Assembly (NCBI GenBank): GCA_009926625.1
Contig: RFON01000013.1
Span: 1 to 64,000 of the forward strand
Length of the DNA: 64,000 bases
Source of the DNA: Planctomycetota bacterium
GTDB lineage: Bacteria > Planctomycetota > Phycisphaerae > Phycisphaerales > SM1A02
Direction of reading: 5' to 3'
Positions 14,882 to 23,967 of this stretch are shown in pieces; position 1 is the stretch's first letter, and every line of letters starts with the position of its first letter. A program made the position numbers and the translations under genes. The notes under the pieces were generated by a model. It ran no database searches. It saw only the letters and a list, made by a program, of their open reading frames with translations, and was not told the origin of the DNA.

Positions 14882-16776
14882 AAGTCACGATGGTCGGAAC
14901 GGGTTATGTCGGGCTGGTCACGGGCGCATGCTTCGCGGACATGGGAAACACCGTCACATGCCTCGATGTGGATGCGGCCAAGATCGAGACGCTCAAGCGC
15001 GGCGAGAGCCCGATCTACGAGCCCGGACTCTCGGAGATGATCCAGCGCAACGCGGAAGCGCATCGCTTGCACTTCACGACCGACAAGTGGGAGGCGTATC
15101 GCGAGGCGCGAATCATCTTCATTTGCGTCGGAACGCCGAGCAGCGATGATGGCAGCGCAGACCTGAAGTATGTGCTTCGTGTGGCTGAGGACATCGCCGA
15201 AGCGATCGAACGCCTCGGCACGGGGAGCCAGCCGAAGACGGTGGTGGTGAAGAGCACCGTGCCCGTGGGAACGAGCCACCGTGTGCGCGATGCGATCCGT
15301 GCGAAGACCAAGGTGCCCTTCCATATCGCCGACAACCCCGAGTTCCTGAAGGAAGGCGATGCCATCAATGACTTCATGAAGCCCGACCGTGTGGTGTGCG
15401 GCGTCGATGACCCAACCACGGGCGAACTGATGCGCACGCTGTACGACCCCTTCGTGCGACAGGGCAATCCGATCTTCGTGATGGATGTCCGCAGCGCCGA
15501 GATGGTGAAGTATGCGAGCAATGCCATGCTCGCATGCAAGATCTCGTTCATCAATGAAATCGCGAACCTGTGTGAACGCACGGGTGCTGACATCAACGCC
15601 GTCCGCGAGGGCATGTGTTCCGACAAGCGAATCGGCAACCAGTTCCTGTACCCCGGGCTCGGCTATGGCGGCAGCTGCCTGCGCGGATCGCATCTTGTGC
15701 GCATTCGCGATGCGCATGGCGAGAGCACGCTGCGGCTCGACGAGTTGTTCACGGGCACCGATGATGGAGCGCATGAGTTGTCGGGCGTCGAAGTGCTCTC
15801 CTGGTCGCCGCTTGATCGTCCCGCTGCATTCCGCCGCGTTGTTGGGGTCAGTCGACGCTTCCATGTTGGACGCGGCGTTGAGATTGAGTTGTCCTGTGGC
15901 ACTCGGCTTGTGATGACCGCGGACCATCCGATGGTCGTGCTGCGCCGCGGCGCCGAACCACTGGTGTTTCCAGCGAACGTGGTCTGTGAGGGCGACCTGC
16001 TGCCCTGCGTGGCTGGGGCGACCGCGGACATCGGCACCGATCCGCGGGTCGAGCCGCATGGGTCGGCGGAGTGGTGTTCATCCCGCCAAGTCTCGACAGG
16101 CGCAATTTCGGCAGTTTTGGAGGTTTCTGGCGCGGCGCGGGTCGTTTCCATTCGGCAGATCGACCTGGCGGAACATGTGTTTTCCGTCGAGGTGCCCGAT
16201 GCCCACACCTTCGTCACCTGCGGTGGAGTGGTCGTTCACAACTGCTTCCCCAAGGACACCCAGGCGGTCGTTTCGATGGGGCGCGAACTCGGATTCCCAT
16301 GCAAACTGAACGCGGCGGTTCATGAGGTGAACCAGGACCAACGCGCCCACTTCTGGTCCAAGGTGGAACAGGAGCTCGGAGCGAATCTGAGCGGTAAATC
16401 CTTGGCATTTTGGGGGGTTGCGTTCAAGCCGAAGACCGACGACATCCGCGAGGCGCCGAGCCTGACGCTGATGGAAAGAGCCATCAAGGCGGGCGCCAAG
16501 GTGTGCGCGTACGACCCTGTTGCGCTCGAGCACCTCGCGCATGAGATGCCCGCCGTCGCTCGCGCGGAGGACATGTACAGCGCACTCGACGGTGCCGACG
16601 CGCTGGTGATCTGCACCGAATGGGCCGAGTTTCGCGCTCCAGACTTCGCGGAAATCCGTCGGCGGCTTGCCAAGCCCGTCATTTTCGATGGGCGAAACCT
16701 GTTCCGCCGGGCGCAAATGCAGGAAGCTGGGTTCACCTACGCCTCCGTTGGGCGTGCCACGGTGCGCCCGAAGTGA
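14878..16776 (+). CDS. ugd: UDP-glucose 6-dehydrogenase interrupted by a mini-intein
   Basis: A 632-codon precursor. Extein parts: a Rossmann NAD domain (VGTGYVGLVTGACFADMG at the start), the central lysine region MVKYASNAMLACKISFINE, then GYGGS (262-266); after the insert, CFPKDT (from residue 456) and the C-terminal UDP-binding domain (FWGVAFKPKTDDIREAPS). Removal of residues 267-455 leaves 443 residues, a normal bacterial length. The enzyme oxidises UDP-glucose to UDP-glucuronate for surface polysaccharides. The catalytic cysteine of GGSCFPKD is the residue just after the insert, so the precursor should be inactive until spliced. The ATG overlaps the ogt stop and has an AAGGAG box; a TACACT inside ogt (14819-14824) may add a promoter. 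Confidence 0.96.
   Translation: MKVTMVGTGYVGLVTGACFADMGNTVTCLDVDAAKIETLKRGESPIYEPGLSEMIQRNAEAHRLHFTTDKWEAYREARIIFICVGTPSSDDGSADLKYVLRVAEDIAEAIERLGTGSQPKTVVVKSTVPVGTSHRVRDAIRAKTKVPFHIADNPEFLKEGDAINDFMKPDRVVCGVDDPTTGELMRTLYDPFVRQGNPIFVMDVRSAEMVKYASNAMLACKISFINEIANLCERTGADINAVREGMCSDKRIGNQFLYPGLGYGGSCLRGSHLVRIRDAHGESTLRLDELFTGTDDGAHELSGVEVLSWSPLDRPAAFRRVVGVSRRFHVGRGVEIELSCGTRLVMTADHPMVVLRRGAEPLVFPANVVCEGDLLPCVAGATADIGTDPRVEPHGSAEWCSSRQVSTGAISAVLEVSGAARVVSIRQIDLAEHVFSVEVPDAHTFVTCGGVVVHNCFPKDTQAVVSMGRELGFPCKLNAAVHEVNQDQRAHFWSKVEQELGANLSGKSLAFWGVAFKPKTDDIREAPSLTLMERAIKAGAKVCAYDPVALEHLAHEMPAVARAEDMYSALDGADALVICTEWAEFRAPDFAEIRRRLAKPVIFDGRNLFRRAQMQEAGFTYASVGRATVRPK
15676..16242 (+). other. Mini-intein within ugd (189 residues, no endonuclease)
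   Basis: Begins with Cys1 (CLRGSHLVRI, block A). Block B is GTRLVMTADHPMVV, with the TxxH pair that activates the N-terminal bond. It ends with block F (VFSVEVPDAHTFVT) and block G (VVVHN), followed by Cys+1 of the host. These are all residues needed for class 1 protein splicing: Cys1, B-block Thr/His, penultimate His, terminal Asn and Cys+1. The middle has no LAGLIDADG or HNH motif, so it is a mini-intein that cannot home by itself. Five further cysteines lie inside. A Hint domain of another kind is unlikely because host motifs join exactly across it. Confidence 0.93.
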
Positions 16777-16841
16777 CCGCAGAGGCATTCGACGGATTCG
16801 TGAAAACATCGGAGATTCGTGCATTTTTTGCACGCTGCGCC

Positions 16842-16870
16842 TTGCGGCAAGGTCGCTGAAAGCATTACAT
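16842..16870 (+). promoter_or_regulatory. Promoter of the HU gene
   Basis: TTGCGG (16842-16847), a 17-bp spacer and TTACAT (16865-16870), about 80 bases before the ATG. The space between holds the leader with its GAAAGGACAG ribosome-binding site. Confidence 0.45.
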
Positions 16871-16951
16871 TTCGCGCGTCGCACGCTTTGTGCGGCTGGG
16901 AGCGAGACCAGTTTTCTCGACACGGATCGTCTATGAAAGGACAGTGACCAG

Positions 16952-17356
16952 ATGGCAACGATGACCAAGAAGTCGCCAAAGAAGACGGCGACGAAGACCA
17001 CCACCAAGACCACCAAGACGGTGAAGAAGACCTTCAAGCCCACCAACACCACGAAGCAGCGCTCGCGCAGCCAAGTCATCAGCGAACTCGCAACGGCGAG
17101 CGAGTTGAAGCGTGGAACGGTGAAGGAAATCTTCGACAACCTCACCACGATCATCGGCACCGATCTCGGCACCCGTGGTCCTGGCGTGTTCTCCCTCTTC
17201 GGACTTGCAAAGTTCAAGACCGTCAAGAAGCCCGCCACCAAGGAGCGAACCGGCGTGAACCCATTCACGGGCGAGACGCAGGTGTTCAAGGCGAAGCCAG
17301 CGAGCAAGAAGGTCCGCATCCGTGCGACCAAGACGCTCAACGCTCTCGTCGGCTGA
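16952..17356 (+). CDS. HU-family DNA-binding protein with Lys/Thr-rich tail
   Basis: A 134-residue protein. Residues 1-38 form a histone-like tail of repeated KTATKTTTKTTKTVKK. The HU fold follows: helices RSRSQVISELATASEL and VKEIFDNLTTII, strands FSLFGLAKFKTVKK, and an arm with ERTGVNPFTGE. HU proteins bend and compact DNA as dimers. The tailed form resembles chromatin proteins of planctomycetes and actinobacteria. The leader contains TATGAAAGGACAGTGAC, almost identical to the rplI leader (TGAAAGGACAGCGAC), suggesting a shared strong initiation signal. A strong terminator follows. Confidence 0.9.
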   Translation: MATMTKKSPKKTATKTTTKTTKTVKKTFKPTNTTKQRSRSQVISELATASELKRGTVKEIFDNLTTIIGTDLGTRGPGVFSLFGLAKFKTVKKPATKERTGVNPFTGETQVFKAKPASKKVRIRATKTLNALVG

Positions 17357-17388
17357 TTGACAGTCTGCGATTCGAGAAAGCGACAATC

Positions 17389-17428
17389 GCGCGCCCCTGC
17401 AGTGGATGCAGGGGCGCGCTTCGTTTTT
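17389..17428 (+). terminator. Intrinsic terminator of the HU gene
   Basis: A 13-bp perfect stem GCGCGCCCCTGCA/TGCAGGGGCGCGC with a 5-base loop, then TTCGTTTTT. It lies 32 bases after the stop, between the convergent HU and murQ genes. Confidence 0.93.
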
Positions 17429-17458
17429 GCATCGCGCCTTTGTGTGGGGCTTCGCTCT

Positions 17459-18376
17459 TCAGTGAGCCGCGCCGAGCGCAGCACGAAGCACATCGCCCGC
17501 CTGCGCGAGGCGAGCGACTGCTTCATCGCGTGAATGCCCGCGCAGGTGCATGACGATCGCGACCTTCAGTCGTCCGCCTGCCGCGCCAAGCAGTGCCGAT
17601 GCATCCTCACGCGTGAGCCTCGCATCGATCATCCGGAGCGTGCGAATTGCACGGTCCACCAACTTGTCATTGGTTGCGGCGAGGTCGACCATCAGGTTGC
17701 CATGCACCTTGCCAAGCTTCGTGAACAACACAGTGCTGATGCAGTTCAACGCCAGTTTCGTGGCGGAACCAGCCTTCAGTCGCGTGGACCCCGTCAAGAC
17801 CTCCGCGTTGGTTGCCAGCATGATGAGATGGTCACACGCGGACGGGCGCGCAAGCGGCGAGCACACGATGAACGCGGTCAGTCCGCCTCGAGCGCGCGCG
17901 TGATCGATGGCGCCGAGGGCATAGGGCGTGGTCCCGCCAGCCGCGATTGCGACGAGCGAGTCCCCGCTGCCGAATGCGTGCGCCTCGAGCTCTGGCTGAA
18001 TCCCGTTCGGATCATCTTCACGGCGCTCGCTGCTGCGGCGCAGCGCCGCGTCACCGCCGGCGATGATGCCGATCACCTGCGACGGATCGCTGCAGAATGT
18101 AGGCGGGCACTCTGCTGCGTCGAGAACGCCCAGCCGACCCGATGTGCCCGCACCGCAGTAGAAGAGCCGCCCCCCAGCGCGCATGCGCGGGACGAGCGCG
18201 TCGACGAACGCCGCGATCGCCGGCGCCGCATCATGCACGCTTCGGTGGACCGCAGCGTGGTCATCCGCCATGAGCCGCACCTGTTCGACGGTCGTTTGAA
18301 GATCAAAGTCCGCGCTGCGTTCGTTGCGCTGTTCCGTCGCCACATGGCTGCGGTCGGGCGGCAGCGCATTGCTCAC
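17459..18376 (-). CDS. murQ: N-acetylmuramic acid 6-phosphate etherase
   Basis: A 305-residue SIS-domain protein. Matching motifs are LFYCGAGTSGRLGVLDAAECPPTF, the catalytic-region SERREDDP, VAIAAGGTTPYALGAI and LTGSTRLKAGSATKLALN, with a C-terminal helical domain (EDASALLGAAGGRLKVAIVM). The enzyme cleaves the lactyl ether of MurNAc-6-phosphate to give GlcNAc-6-phosphate and D-lactate in peptidoglycan recycling. The GTG at 18376 overlaps the stop of the upstream peptidase as GTGA, making murQ the last gene of a four-gene operon. Length matches the family (about 300). Confidence 0.93.
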   Translation of the reverse strand: MSNALPPDRSHVATEQRNERSADFDLQTTVEQVRLMADDHAAVHRSVHDAAPAIAAFVDALVPRMRAGGRLFYCGAGTSGRLGVLDAAECPPTFCSDPSQVIGIIAGGDAALRRSSERREDDPNGIQPELEAHAFGSGDSLVAIAAGGTTPYALGAIDHARARGGLTAFIVCSPLARPSACDHLIMLATNAEVLTGSTRLKAGSATKLALNCISTVLFTKLGKVHGNLMVDLAATNDKLVDRAIRTLRMIDARLTREDASALLGAAGGRLKVAIVMHLRGHSRDEAVARLAQAGDVLRAALGAAH

Positions 18377-20508
18377 GGCGTGCCATCCTGCACAGCCAGT
18401 GGGACGGCGTTCAATTCGCGCACGAAGAATGACCACGTTGCGGACCGCTCCGCGCCGCCGAAGCCACCATGCCCAGCGCGCGGGAAGAGCAGCATGTCGA
18501 AGGGGAAATCGCGCTCGAGCAGTCGCTGCGCGAGTGCCCATGCATTCGACGGATGCACATTGTCATCCTCCATGCCGTGGATCAGCAGCAGCCGACCGCG
18601 CAACTTGTCCGCATGCACGACGGCGCTGCCCGCGTCATAGCCCTCGCGGTTTTCCGCTGGGGTTTGCATGAAGCGCTCGGTGTAGATCGAGTCGTACTGC
18701 CGCCAGTCCACTGGTGCGGCGCGCGCGACGGCAACGCTGAACACTTCGGGGTGGCGTACCAGCGCAAGCGCTGCCATGTACCCGCCGTACGACATGCCAG
18801 TGATGCCGATGCGCTTCGAATCGATCCCCGGCCGCTGCGCCACCTGACGCGCGGCCGCAGCCTGATCGTCGAGGTCAGGCCCGCCGAGCCGCAGATAGGT
18901 CGCGTCCTCGAACGCCTTGCCCCGCCCCGGCGTGCCGCGATTGTCCACCTGAAGGACGGCGAATCCAAGTTCGCATTCCTCGCGGGGTTCGCCGAAACGA
19001 TTGAAGACCGTTGCAAAGTAGGGACCGCCGTACACATCGACCACCAACGGGCATGGGCGCTCTGGCGAGAAACCGCTTGGCAAGTGCAGGATCCCGTAGA
19101 GGTCGGTCACGCCGTCGGCAGCCTTCAGCGTCAGCAGTTCTGGGGGACGCGCGCCAGACTTTTCCCACGGATCGGTCGACTCCTCTTGCAGCGCGATCGT
19201 GCGGCTGCCGTCCACTGCATGCAGCCGTGCGAGTGGCGGACGAACGACGGTCTCTTCGGTCGCGACGAACCATGCGCCATCGGGCGACAACTCGAAGCGC
19301 GCGTAGTGCAGGTCATTCGGTGTCAGGCGCCGCTGCCCCGTGCCATCGAGCCCGACGCGCATCAGCTGCGCGTTGATGCGCGTCTCACTCGCACACGCGG
19401 TGTAGAACAGGTGTCCCGCGTCCTCGTCGACTTGCACAATGCGCCCTGCGGGAAACGACCCGTTCGTCAGCGGCACCACCCGACCATCGTCGAGCGATCG
19501 CAGTTCGTACTGCTTGAAGCCGGACGCCTCGGAAGCCCAGATGAATCGACGTCCATCCGCGAGGAAACGCTGTTCTGGATCGTGATGGTTCCAGCGCGGT
19601 TGCGTTTCGCGGACCACCGTTCGCACCTGCATCGACTTCGCGTCCGCCGCACACCACTCGAGCACATCGTGCCTGCGGTTGAGTCGGTGAAAGAGCAGTT
19701 CACGACCCGACGGCGACCACTCGATTCCGTAGATGTATTGATCCGCGCTGCCGACATCGATCGATCGAATGTGCTTCGCGGCATCGCCACTGGGATCTGC
19801 GCAGAACGCTGCCACATCGAGCACCTGCAACCCTGCAATCGGATTGGGATCGCCTGGCTTGGGGTAGCGCTCCGATTCCACCCGCGGGCGAACGCCCGTG
19901 AGTCCCGACAGCAGCGTGTATTCGGGGACCTTGCTGTCATCAAATCGGTAGAACGCAAGCTGCGATCCGTCTGGACTCCACCACATGCCGCTGGTCTGGT
20001 CGAGTTCCTCGCCATACACCCAACTCGCCGTTCCGTAGCGAAGCCCGCCGCCGCCATCCGTGGTGACCGCACGCGACTCTGCGTTCGCGCATGCGAGAAC
20101 CACATTGCCACCCTTGGACTCAGCTCGCATCGAACCATCCGCCGAAGTGGCGACGGGCTGCTGCCGCCCCCGCGCTGGTGGCATCGCCCGCTTCGGTGTG
20201 CGGTCACTGCGCGGCGCACGATCGGGTGGCTGTGCATCGTCCGCCGCGTCGATCACTGCGCCCGTGGAAAGATCCGCAATGCGCCAGACACCGCCGCTCC
20301 GCACCCATGCCTTGCCGTGCGCCATGTCCCAGCGCACATCGCGAAGTCCCTGGCGGCGTTCCTTGGAAAACGCATCCGATTGCCGCGCGCCTTCGACCGC
20401 ACCAGGCAGTTCATTGAACGGCACCCAATCCGCGCGAACGCTGCGCAGCGCAGGGCTCGCTGCGAGGAGCACCACTGCGACGAGCACGCTTGGCGCACGG
20501 GTCGACAT
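18373..20508 (-). CDS. Exported S9 family dipeptidyl-peptidase-like protein
   Basis: A 711-residue protein with an N-terminal signal peptide (SVLVAVVLLAASPALRSVRA), a beta-propeller region resembling DPP IV (including WVYGEELDQTSGMWWSPDGS, like the Glu motif that binds the peptide N-terminus) and a C-terminal alpha/beta hydrolase domain. The catalytic set is visible: Ser in ITGMSYGGYMAAL, Asp in HGMEDDNVHPSN and His in RAGHGG. DPP IV-like enzymes remove dipeptides after proline or alanine. It is presumably periplasmic. It starts at ATG 20508 overlapping the kinase stop (TGATG). Its operon with murQ suggests peptide or wall salvage. Confidence 0.88.
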   Translation of the reverse strand: MSTRAPSVLVAVVLLAASPALRSVRADWVPFNELPGAVEGARQSDAFSKERRQGLRDVRWDMAHGKAWVRSGGVWRIADLSTGAVIDAADDAQPPDRAPRSDRTPKRAMPPARGRQQPVATSADGSMRAESKGGNVVLACANAESRAVTTDGGGGLRYGTASWVYGEELDQTSGMWWSPDGSQLAFYRFDDSKVPEYTLLSGLTGVRPRVESERYPKPGDPNPIAGLQVLDVAAFCADPSGDAAKHIRSIDVGSADQYIYGIEWSPSGRELLFHRLNRRHDVLEWCAADAKSMQVRTVVRETQPRWNHHDPEQRFLADGRRFIWASEASGFKQYELRSLDDGRVVPLTNGSFPAGRIVQVDEDAGHLFYTACASETRINAQLMRVGLDGTGQRRLTPNDLHYARFELSPDGAWFVATEETVVRPPLARLHAVDGSRTIALQEESTDPWEKSGARPPELLTLKAADGVTDLYGILHLPSGFSPERPCPLVVDVYGGPYFATVFNRFGEPREECELGFAVLQVDNRGTPGRGKAFEDATYLRLGGPDLDDQAAAARQVAQRPGIDSKRIGITGMSYGGYMAALALVRHPEVFSVAVARAAPVDWRQYDSIYTERFMQTPAENREGYDAGSAVVHADKLRGRLLLIHGMEDDNVHPSNAWALAQRLLERDFPFDMLLFPRAGHGGFGGAERSATWSFFVRELNAVPLAVQDGTP

Positions 20509-21422
20509 CAGCCGATCCGCACGCTCCGCTGGAACTCTTCCAAGCGTTTCTGGACCTCCGAAGCCTCGAGTGAACGCATGCGATCGAGCCCAAAGGACTC
20601 AAGCGCGAAGCTCGCGACGACCGTTCCAAATCCCATCGCGGACTGCAAGGTGGCGAAGTCACTCGAGTTGGTTCGAGCGACATGCGCCATGAATCCGCCC
20701 GCGAAACTGTCGCCCGCGCCGGTCGGATCGACCACCCGCGCTTCGTCGACAGGGAACGCGGGCACGAGTGCGGTCCCCTGCGGATGGAACAGGATGGCGC
20801 CGTGCTCACCCTTCTTGACGACCGCGAACTTCGGCCCCATCTCGAGGATGCGGCGCCCTGCGCTGACGGCATTGCGGAAGCCAGTCAACTCCGCTGCCTC
20901 GCTGTCGTTCACGATGACGCCATCGACACGCTGGAGCAGCTGATCGACATCGCCGCGCGCCGTGCGGATCCAAAGATCCATCGTGTCGGCGACCACCAAC
21001 TTCTTCTGCGGGAATTGATCGAGAAAGCCCAACTGCACTGCCGGGTGCGTGTTGCCGAGGAACACGAATGTGCTGTCGCGAAATGCGTCAGGCACTCGCG
21101 GCGGCGCTTCCTGCAGCACACCGACTTCGGTGAAAAGCGTCTCACGGCGATTGACATCTTCGAAGTACCGCCCGCCCCACGCGAAGGTGCGCGACGACGC
21201 GCGCGTCTCGAGCCCGTCGAGGCACACGCCAGGCAGTCCACTCAGGATGCGTCGATGCTCGTCGGGCCAATCGCCGCCCACCACGGCAACGACGCGCACC
21301 GGCGTCAGGCGGCTCGCCGCCGCCGCGAAGTATGCAGCGCTGCCGCCGGAAACACCCTCGCGGCTGTCGCGCGGCGTGTGCACGGTGTCGATCCCAATTG
21401 TTCCAGTGACGACAAGGCTCAC
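20508..21422 (-). CDS. PfkB-family carbohydrate/nucleoside kinase
   Basis: A 304-residue ribokinase-fold protein. The N-terminal glycine-rich substrate region reads REGVSGGSAAYFAAAASRL, and the C-terminal PfkB signature VVDPTGAGDSFAGGF carries the catalytic Asp and anion hole. The pattern (TGTIGIDTVHTP, RYFEDVNRRETLFTEVGVL, GNTHPAVQLGFL) suggests the adenosine/sugar kinase branch, but the substrate cannot be fixed. The GTG at 21422 overlaps the upstream membrane-protein stop as GTGA, so it is second of four coupled genes. In this context a sugar released from wall material is possible (inference). Confidence 0.85.
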   Translation of the reverse strand: MSLVVTGTIGIDTVHTPRDSREGVSGGSAAYFAAAASRLTPVRVVAVVGGDWPDEHRRILSGLPGVCLDGLETRASSRTFAWGGRYFEDVNRRETLFTEVGVLQEAPPRVPDAFRDSTFVFLGNTHPAVQLGFLDQFPQKKLVVADTMDLWIRTARGDVDQLLQRVDGVIVNDSEAAELTGFRNAVSAGRRILEMGPKFAVVKKGEHGAILFHPQGTALVPAFPVDEARVVDPTGAGDSFAGGFMAHVARTNSSDFATLQSAMGFGTVVASFALESFGLDRMRSLEASEVQKRLEEFQRSVRIG

Positions 21423-22297
21423 GGCGGGATCGTATCGCTGCGTTTGAAGCTTCGCGCCCAACCGATACCGATGGCGACGCCGATCAGCCCACCCGCGACG
21501 ACATCGAGCGGCATCATGCGTGCGAGCGGCGACAGCGACCCATTGGCAAACTGCGCATCCATCTGTGCGCTGGCGTTGCTCGCCGTGACGACCTGCACCG
21601 CACCCGTGATCAAGATCGGGGCGATGAACGCGAGCACGGGCTGCACATCGCGCGCGAGGAGGCGGAACACGATTCCCACCGCGATGCCGCCGAGGAATGC
21701 GCCGCCGATGGCCTGCCCCTTCATCATCGTGCGCACCACGAACCAAGCCGCGACCGGCAGGAGCAGCCCGGCCACACCGCCTCGAAGCGCATCGACATCG
21801 AAGTACTCGCGCCAGAATGTCGCGCTCGGATCGCGCGGCGGAACATCGAGCAGCGGGCCCGACCATCGAAACACGACGACCGCAGCAACCGAAGTGGCCG
21901 CGCCCCACAGCAGCGTTTCCAATCCAATGCTCCGCAGCGAGGCGCCCATGAAGACCGCGTCAGACGCGCTGCCGCCGGCCATGCTGAAGACCATCAATCC
22001 CCACCCAAGCACGAAGAGACCGACGACCGCATTGATGGAACGCCCGACGACCGCGGCAAGCACCGTCAGCGCCGCGAATGAGGCGAGCATCACCGATGCG
22101 GTGGCGAGCGGCGACTGCGAGAGCACGACGGTGGTTGCGGGAATGCCAAGCCCATCCCGCGTAAGCATCGGCGACGCGAATCCGATCAAGGTTGCAGCGA
22201 GCAGTCCTCCCGCGAGAACGACGCCGCGCGCGAACGCGCGCTCGCCGGACACGCGGGGATCCGCGGGAACGAGCGAGGCTCTCGAGTGTGTGCTCAC
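21419..22297 (-). CDS. Multi-pass membrane protein of unknown function
   Basis: About 292 residues with eight or so hydrophobic segments (for example GVVLAGGLLAATLIGFA, VMLASFAALTVLAAVVG, AVVGLFVLGWGLMVFSMAGG, GGAFLGGIAVGIVFRLLA, MPLDVVAGGLIGVAIGIGWA). I do not recognise the family; no transporter motif is evident. The start is taken as GTG 22297 because a TACACC box ends exactly 6 bases upstream. An in-frame codon at 22315 would put that box inside the gene. It is the first gene of the operon with kinase, DPP and murQ, and is divergent from hutH. Confidence 0.65.
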   Translation of the reverse strand: MSTHSRASLVPADPRVSGERAFARGVVLAGGLLAATLIGFASPMLTRDGLGIPATTVVLSQSPLATASVMLASFAALTVLAAVVGRSINAVVGLFVLGWGLMVFSMAGGSASDAVFMGASLRSIGLETLLWGAATSVAAVVVFRWSGPLLDVPPRDPSATFWREYFDVDALRGGVAGLLLPVAAWFVVRTMMKGQAIGGAFLGGIAVGIVFRLLARDVQPVLAFIAPILITGAVQVVTASNASAQMDAQFANGSLSPLARMMPLDVVAGGLIGVAIGIGWARSFKRSDTIPP

Positions 22298-22386
22298 GCT
22301 GCAGGTGTATCGCATCCCGCTCCGCCGCGCAATTCATCCGCGTCCACAGGGCCGCACGCGCCGCACCACAGCGGTATTCTCGCACC

Positions 22387-23934
22387 GTGCCCGGCGCGCT
22401 CCCGAGCGTGAATCTTGATGGCCGACCCCTCACACTGCTCGAAGTGCGTGCGGTTGCCGATGGCAGCACCGTTCAACTATCGAACGCCGCGAAGGCGCGA
22501 ATGCAAGCGGCGCGCAGTGCGATGCTGGCAGAGGTCGCTGCAGGCGGTGTGTTTTACGGGATCAACACGGGGTTCGGCAGCTTTGCGCATGTTCGGCTCG
22601 GTGCGGAGCAGCTTCGGCAAGTGCAAGCGAACCTGATCCGCTCGCACGCGAGCGGCGTCGGGGAGTTGCTGCCGACGGATGCCGTGCGCGCCACGATGGT
22701 GGTGCTCGCTGCGAGCCTTGCGCGCGGACACTCAGGCGTTCGCAGCGAAGTCGTGGAGCGCATCATCGCGCTGCTGAACGCTGGGATCACCCCCTGCATC
22801 CCGTCCCGAGGGTCCGTCGGCGCATCCGGCGATTTGGCGCCGCTGGCACACCTTGCGCTCGCACTGCTCGGCGAGGGAAGCGTGTTCGTGAACGGAAGCG
22901 TGTTGGATGCACGAACGGCCCTGCGCAACGCACGCATCGAGCCGCTCGAACTCGATGCGAAGGAAGGGCTCGCGCTCATCAACGGCACACACATGATGGC
23001 GGGCATCGGCGCGTTGGCGGCACATGGCGCCCATCACCTGATGCATGCCGCCGTCTGCGCCAATGCGATGGCGATCGATGCCTGCCGAGCCTCTGCGGGA
23101 CCGCTCGATGAACGCATTCATGCCGCGCGAAACCAGATCGGGCAATCGCGCATCGCGGCTGCGCTTCAGTCGCTGCTCGATGGATCCACGATCGGTCCGT
23201 CGCATGCGGTTGGCGATCCGCGCGTGCAGGACCCCTATTCGCTTCGCGCATCACCGCAAGTGCTCGGCGCAGTCCTCGATGCCCTGCTCCACGCCACGGG
23301 GGTGATCGAGGCAGAACTCGGTGCGGTCACTGACAATCCGCTCGTCTTCACCGAGGGGGGCGCGTGCGCGATCCTTTCGGGCGCCAATTTCCACGGCATG
23401 CCGTTGGCGATCTCGCTCGATGTGCTGCGGATCGCACTCTGTCATCTCGCTGGGATCGCCGAACGCCGGATCTACTGGGCGCTTTCGGGCCACGACCGCG
23501 AGAGCCGCCTCCCACCCCATTTGGCTGCGGATGGCGGGCTGCAGAGCGGTTTCATGGTCGTTCAGTATGCGGCCGCCGCGTGCTGCAACGAACTGCGCAC
23601 GCTGGCTTATCCATCGAGCGTCGGGAACATCCCCACCTGCGCGGGGATCGAGGATTACAACAGCATGGGAGCCACGAGCGCGCTGCATGCCGCCGATGCG
23701 CTGCGGCTCGCGCGCGATGTCGTGGCGTGCGAACTGCTGGTGATGAGCCAGTCGCTCGAACACCAGCGTCCGCTGACGAGCGGGCGTGGCGTCGAGCGCG
23801 CGCATGCGATCGTGCGAGAGTGCGCAGCCCCACTGACGGCCGATCGTCCGCCGTCGCCCGATATCGCTGCGATTTCGCAGCGGATCGCCGCGGGTGCGTT
23901 CCGCGTTCCCGTACTCGATGTGTCGGGCGCATGA
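22387..23934 (+). CDS. hutH: Histidine ammonia-lyase
   Basis: A 515-residue protein. The Ala-Ser-Gly (146-148, in GSVGASGDLAPLAH) cyclises to the MIO cofactor. Also present are the Tyr loop FYGINTGFGSF, NGTHMMAGIG, QDPYSLRASPQVLG and GHDRESRLPPH. The enzyme converts histidine to urocanate and ammonia. The GTG at 22387 has a TATTCT box 6 bases before it, predicting a leaderless message. hutU follows 33 bases downstream with its own TACACT box. Aromatic-amino-acid lyases share the MIO fold, but pairing with hutU supports the histidine form. hutG lies at 46 kb; hutI is not in the window. Confidence 0.96.
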   Translation: MPGALPSVNLDGRPLTLLEVRAVADGSTVQLSNAAKARMQAARSAMLAEVAAGGVFYGINTGFGSFAHVRLGAEQLRQVQANLIRSHASGVGELLPTDAVRATMVVLAASLARGHSGVRSEVVERIIALLNAGITPCIPSRGSVGASGDLAPLAHLALALLGEGSVFVNGSVLDARTALRNARIEPLELDAKEGLALINGTHMMAGIGALAAHGAHHLMHAAVCANAMAIDACRASAGPLDERIHAARNQIGQSRIAAALQSLLDGSTIGPSHAVGDPRVQDPYSLRASPQVLGAVLDALLHATGVIEAELGAVTDNPLVFTEGGACAILSGANFHGMPLAISLDVLRIALCHLAGIAERRIYWALSGHDRESRLPPHLAADGGLQSGFMVVQYAAAACCNELRTLAYPSSVGNIPTCAGIEDYNSMGATSALHAADALRLARDVVACELLVMSQSLEHQRPLTSGRGVERAHAIVRECAAPLTADRPPSPDIAAISQRIAAGAFRVPVLDVSGA

Positions 23935-23954
23935 ATTCGTCGAGGTGAACGACC

Positions 23955-23960
23955 TACACT
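23955..23960 (+). promoter_or_regulatory. -10 box of hutU
   Basis: TACACT ends 7 bases before the hutU ATG, so transcription would begin at or next to the start codon. Confidence 0.5.
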
Positions 23961-23967
23961 GCGTGCC

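Noticed and set aside
15676-16242. Two separate genes instead of an intein-split enzyme
   Set aside because: The frame is continuous, both flanks join into the exact GGSCFPKD motif, and splice motifs are complete.
18469-20943. 824-codon plus-strand open frame opposite the DPP-like gene
   Set aside because: Antisense to an enzyme with a full catalytic triad; no domain pattern in the antisense reading.
20682-22418. 578-codon plus-strand open frame opposite the kinase and membrane-protein genes
   Set aside because: Low-complexity Ser/Thr/Ala/Arg reading without motifs.
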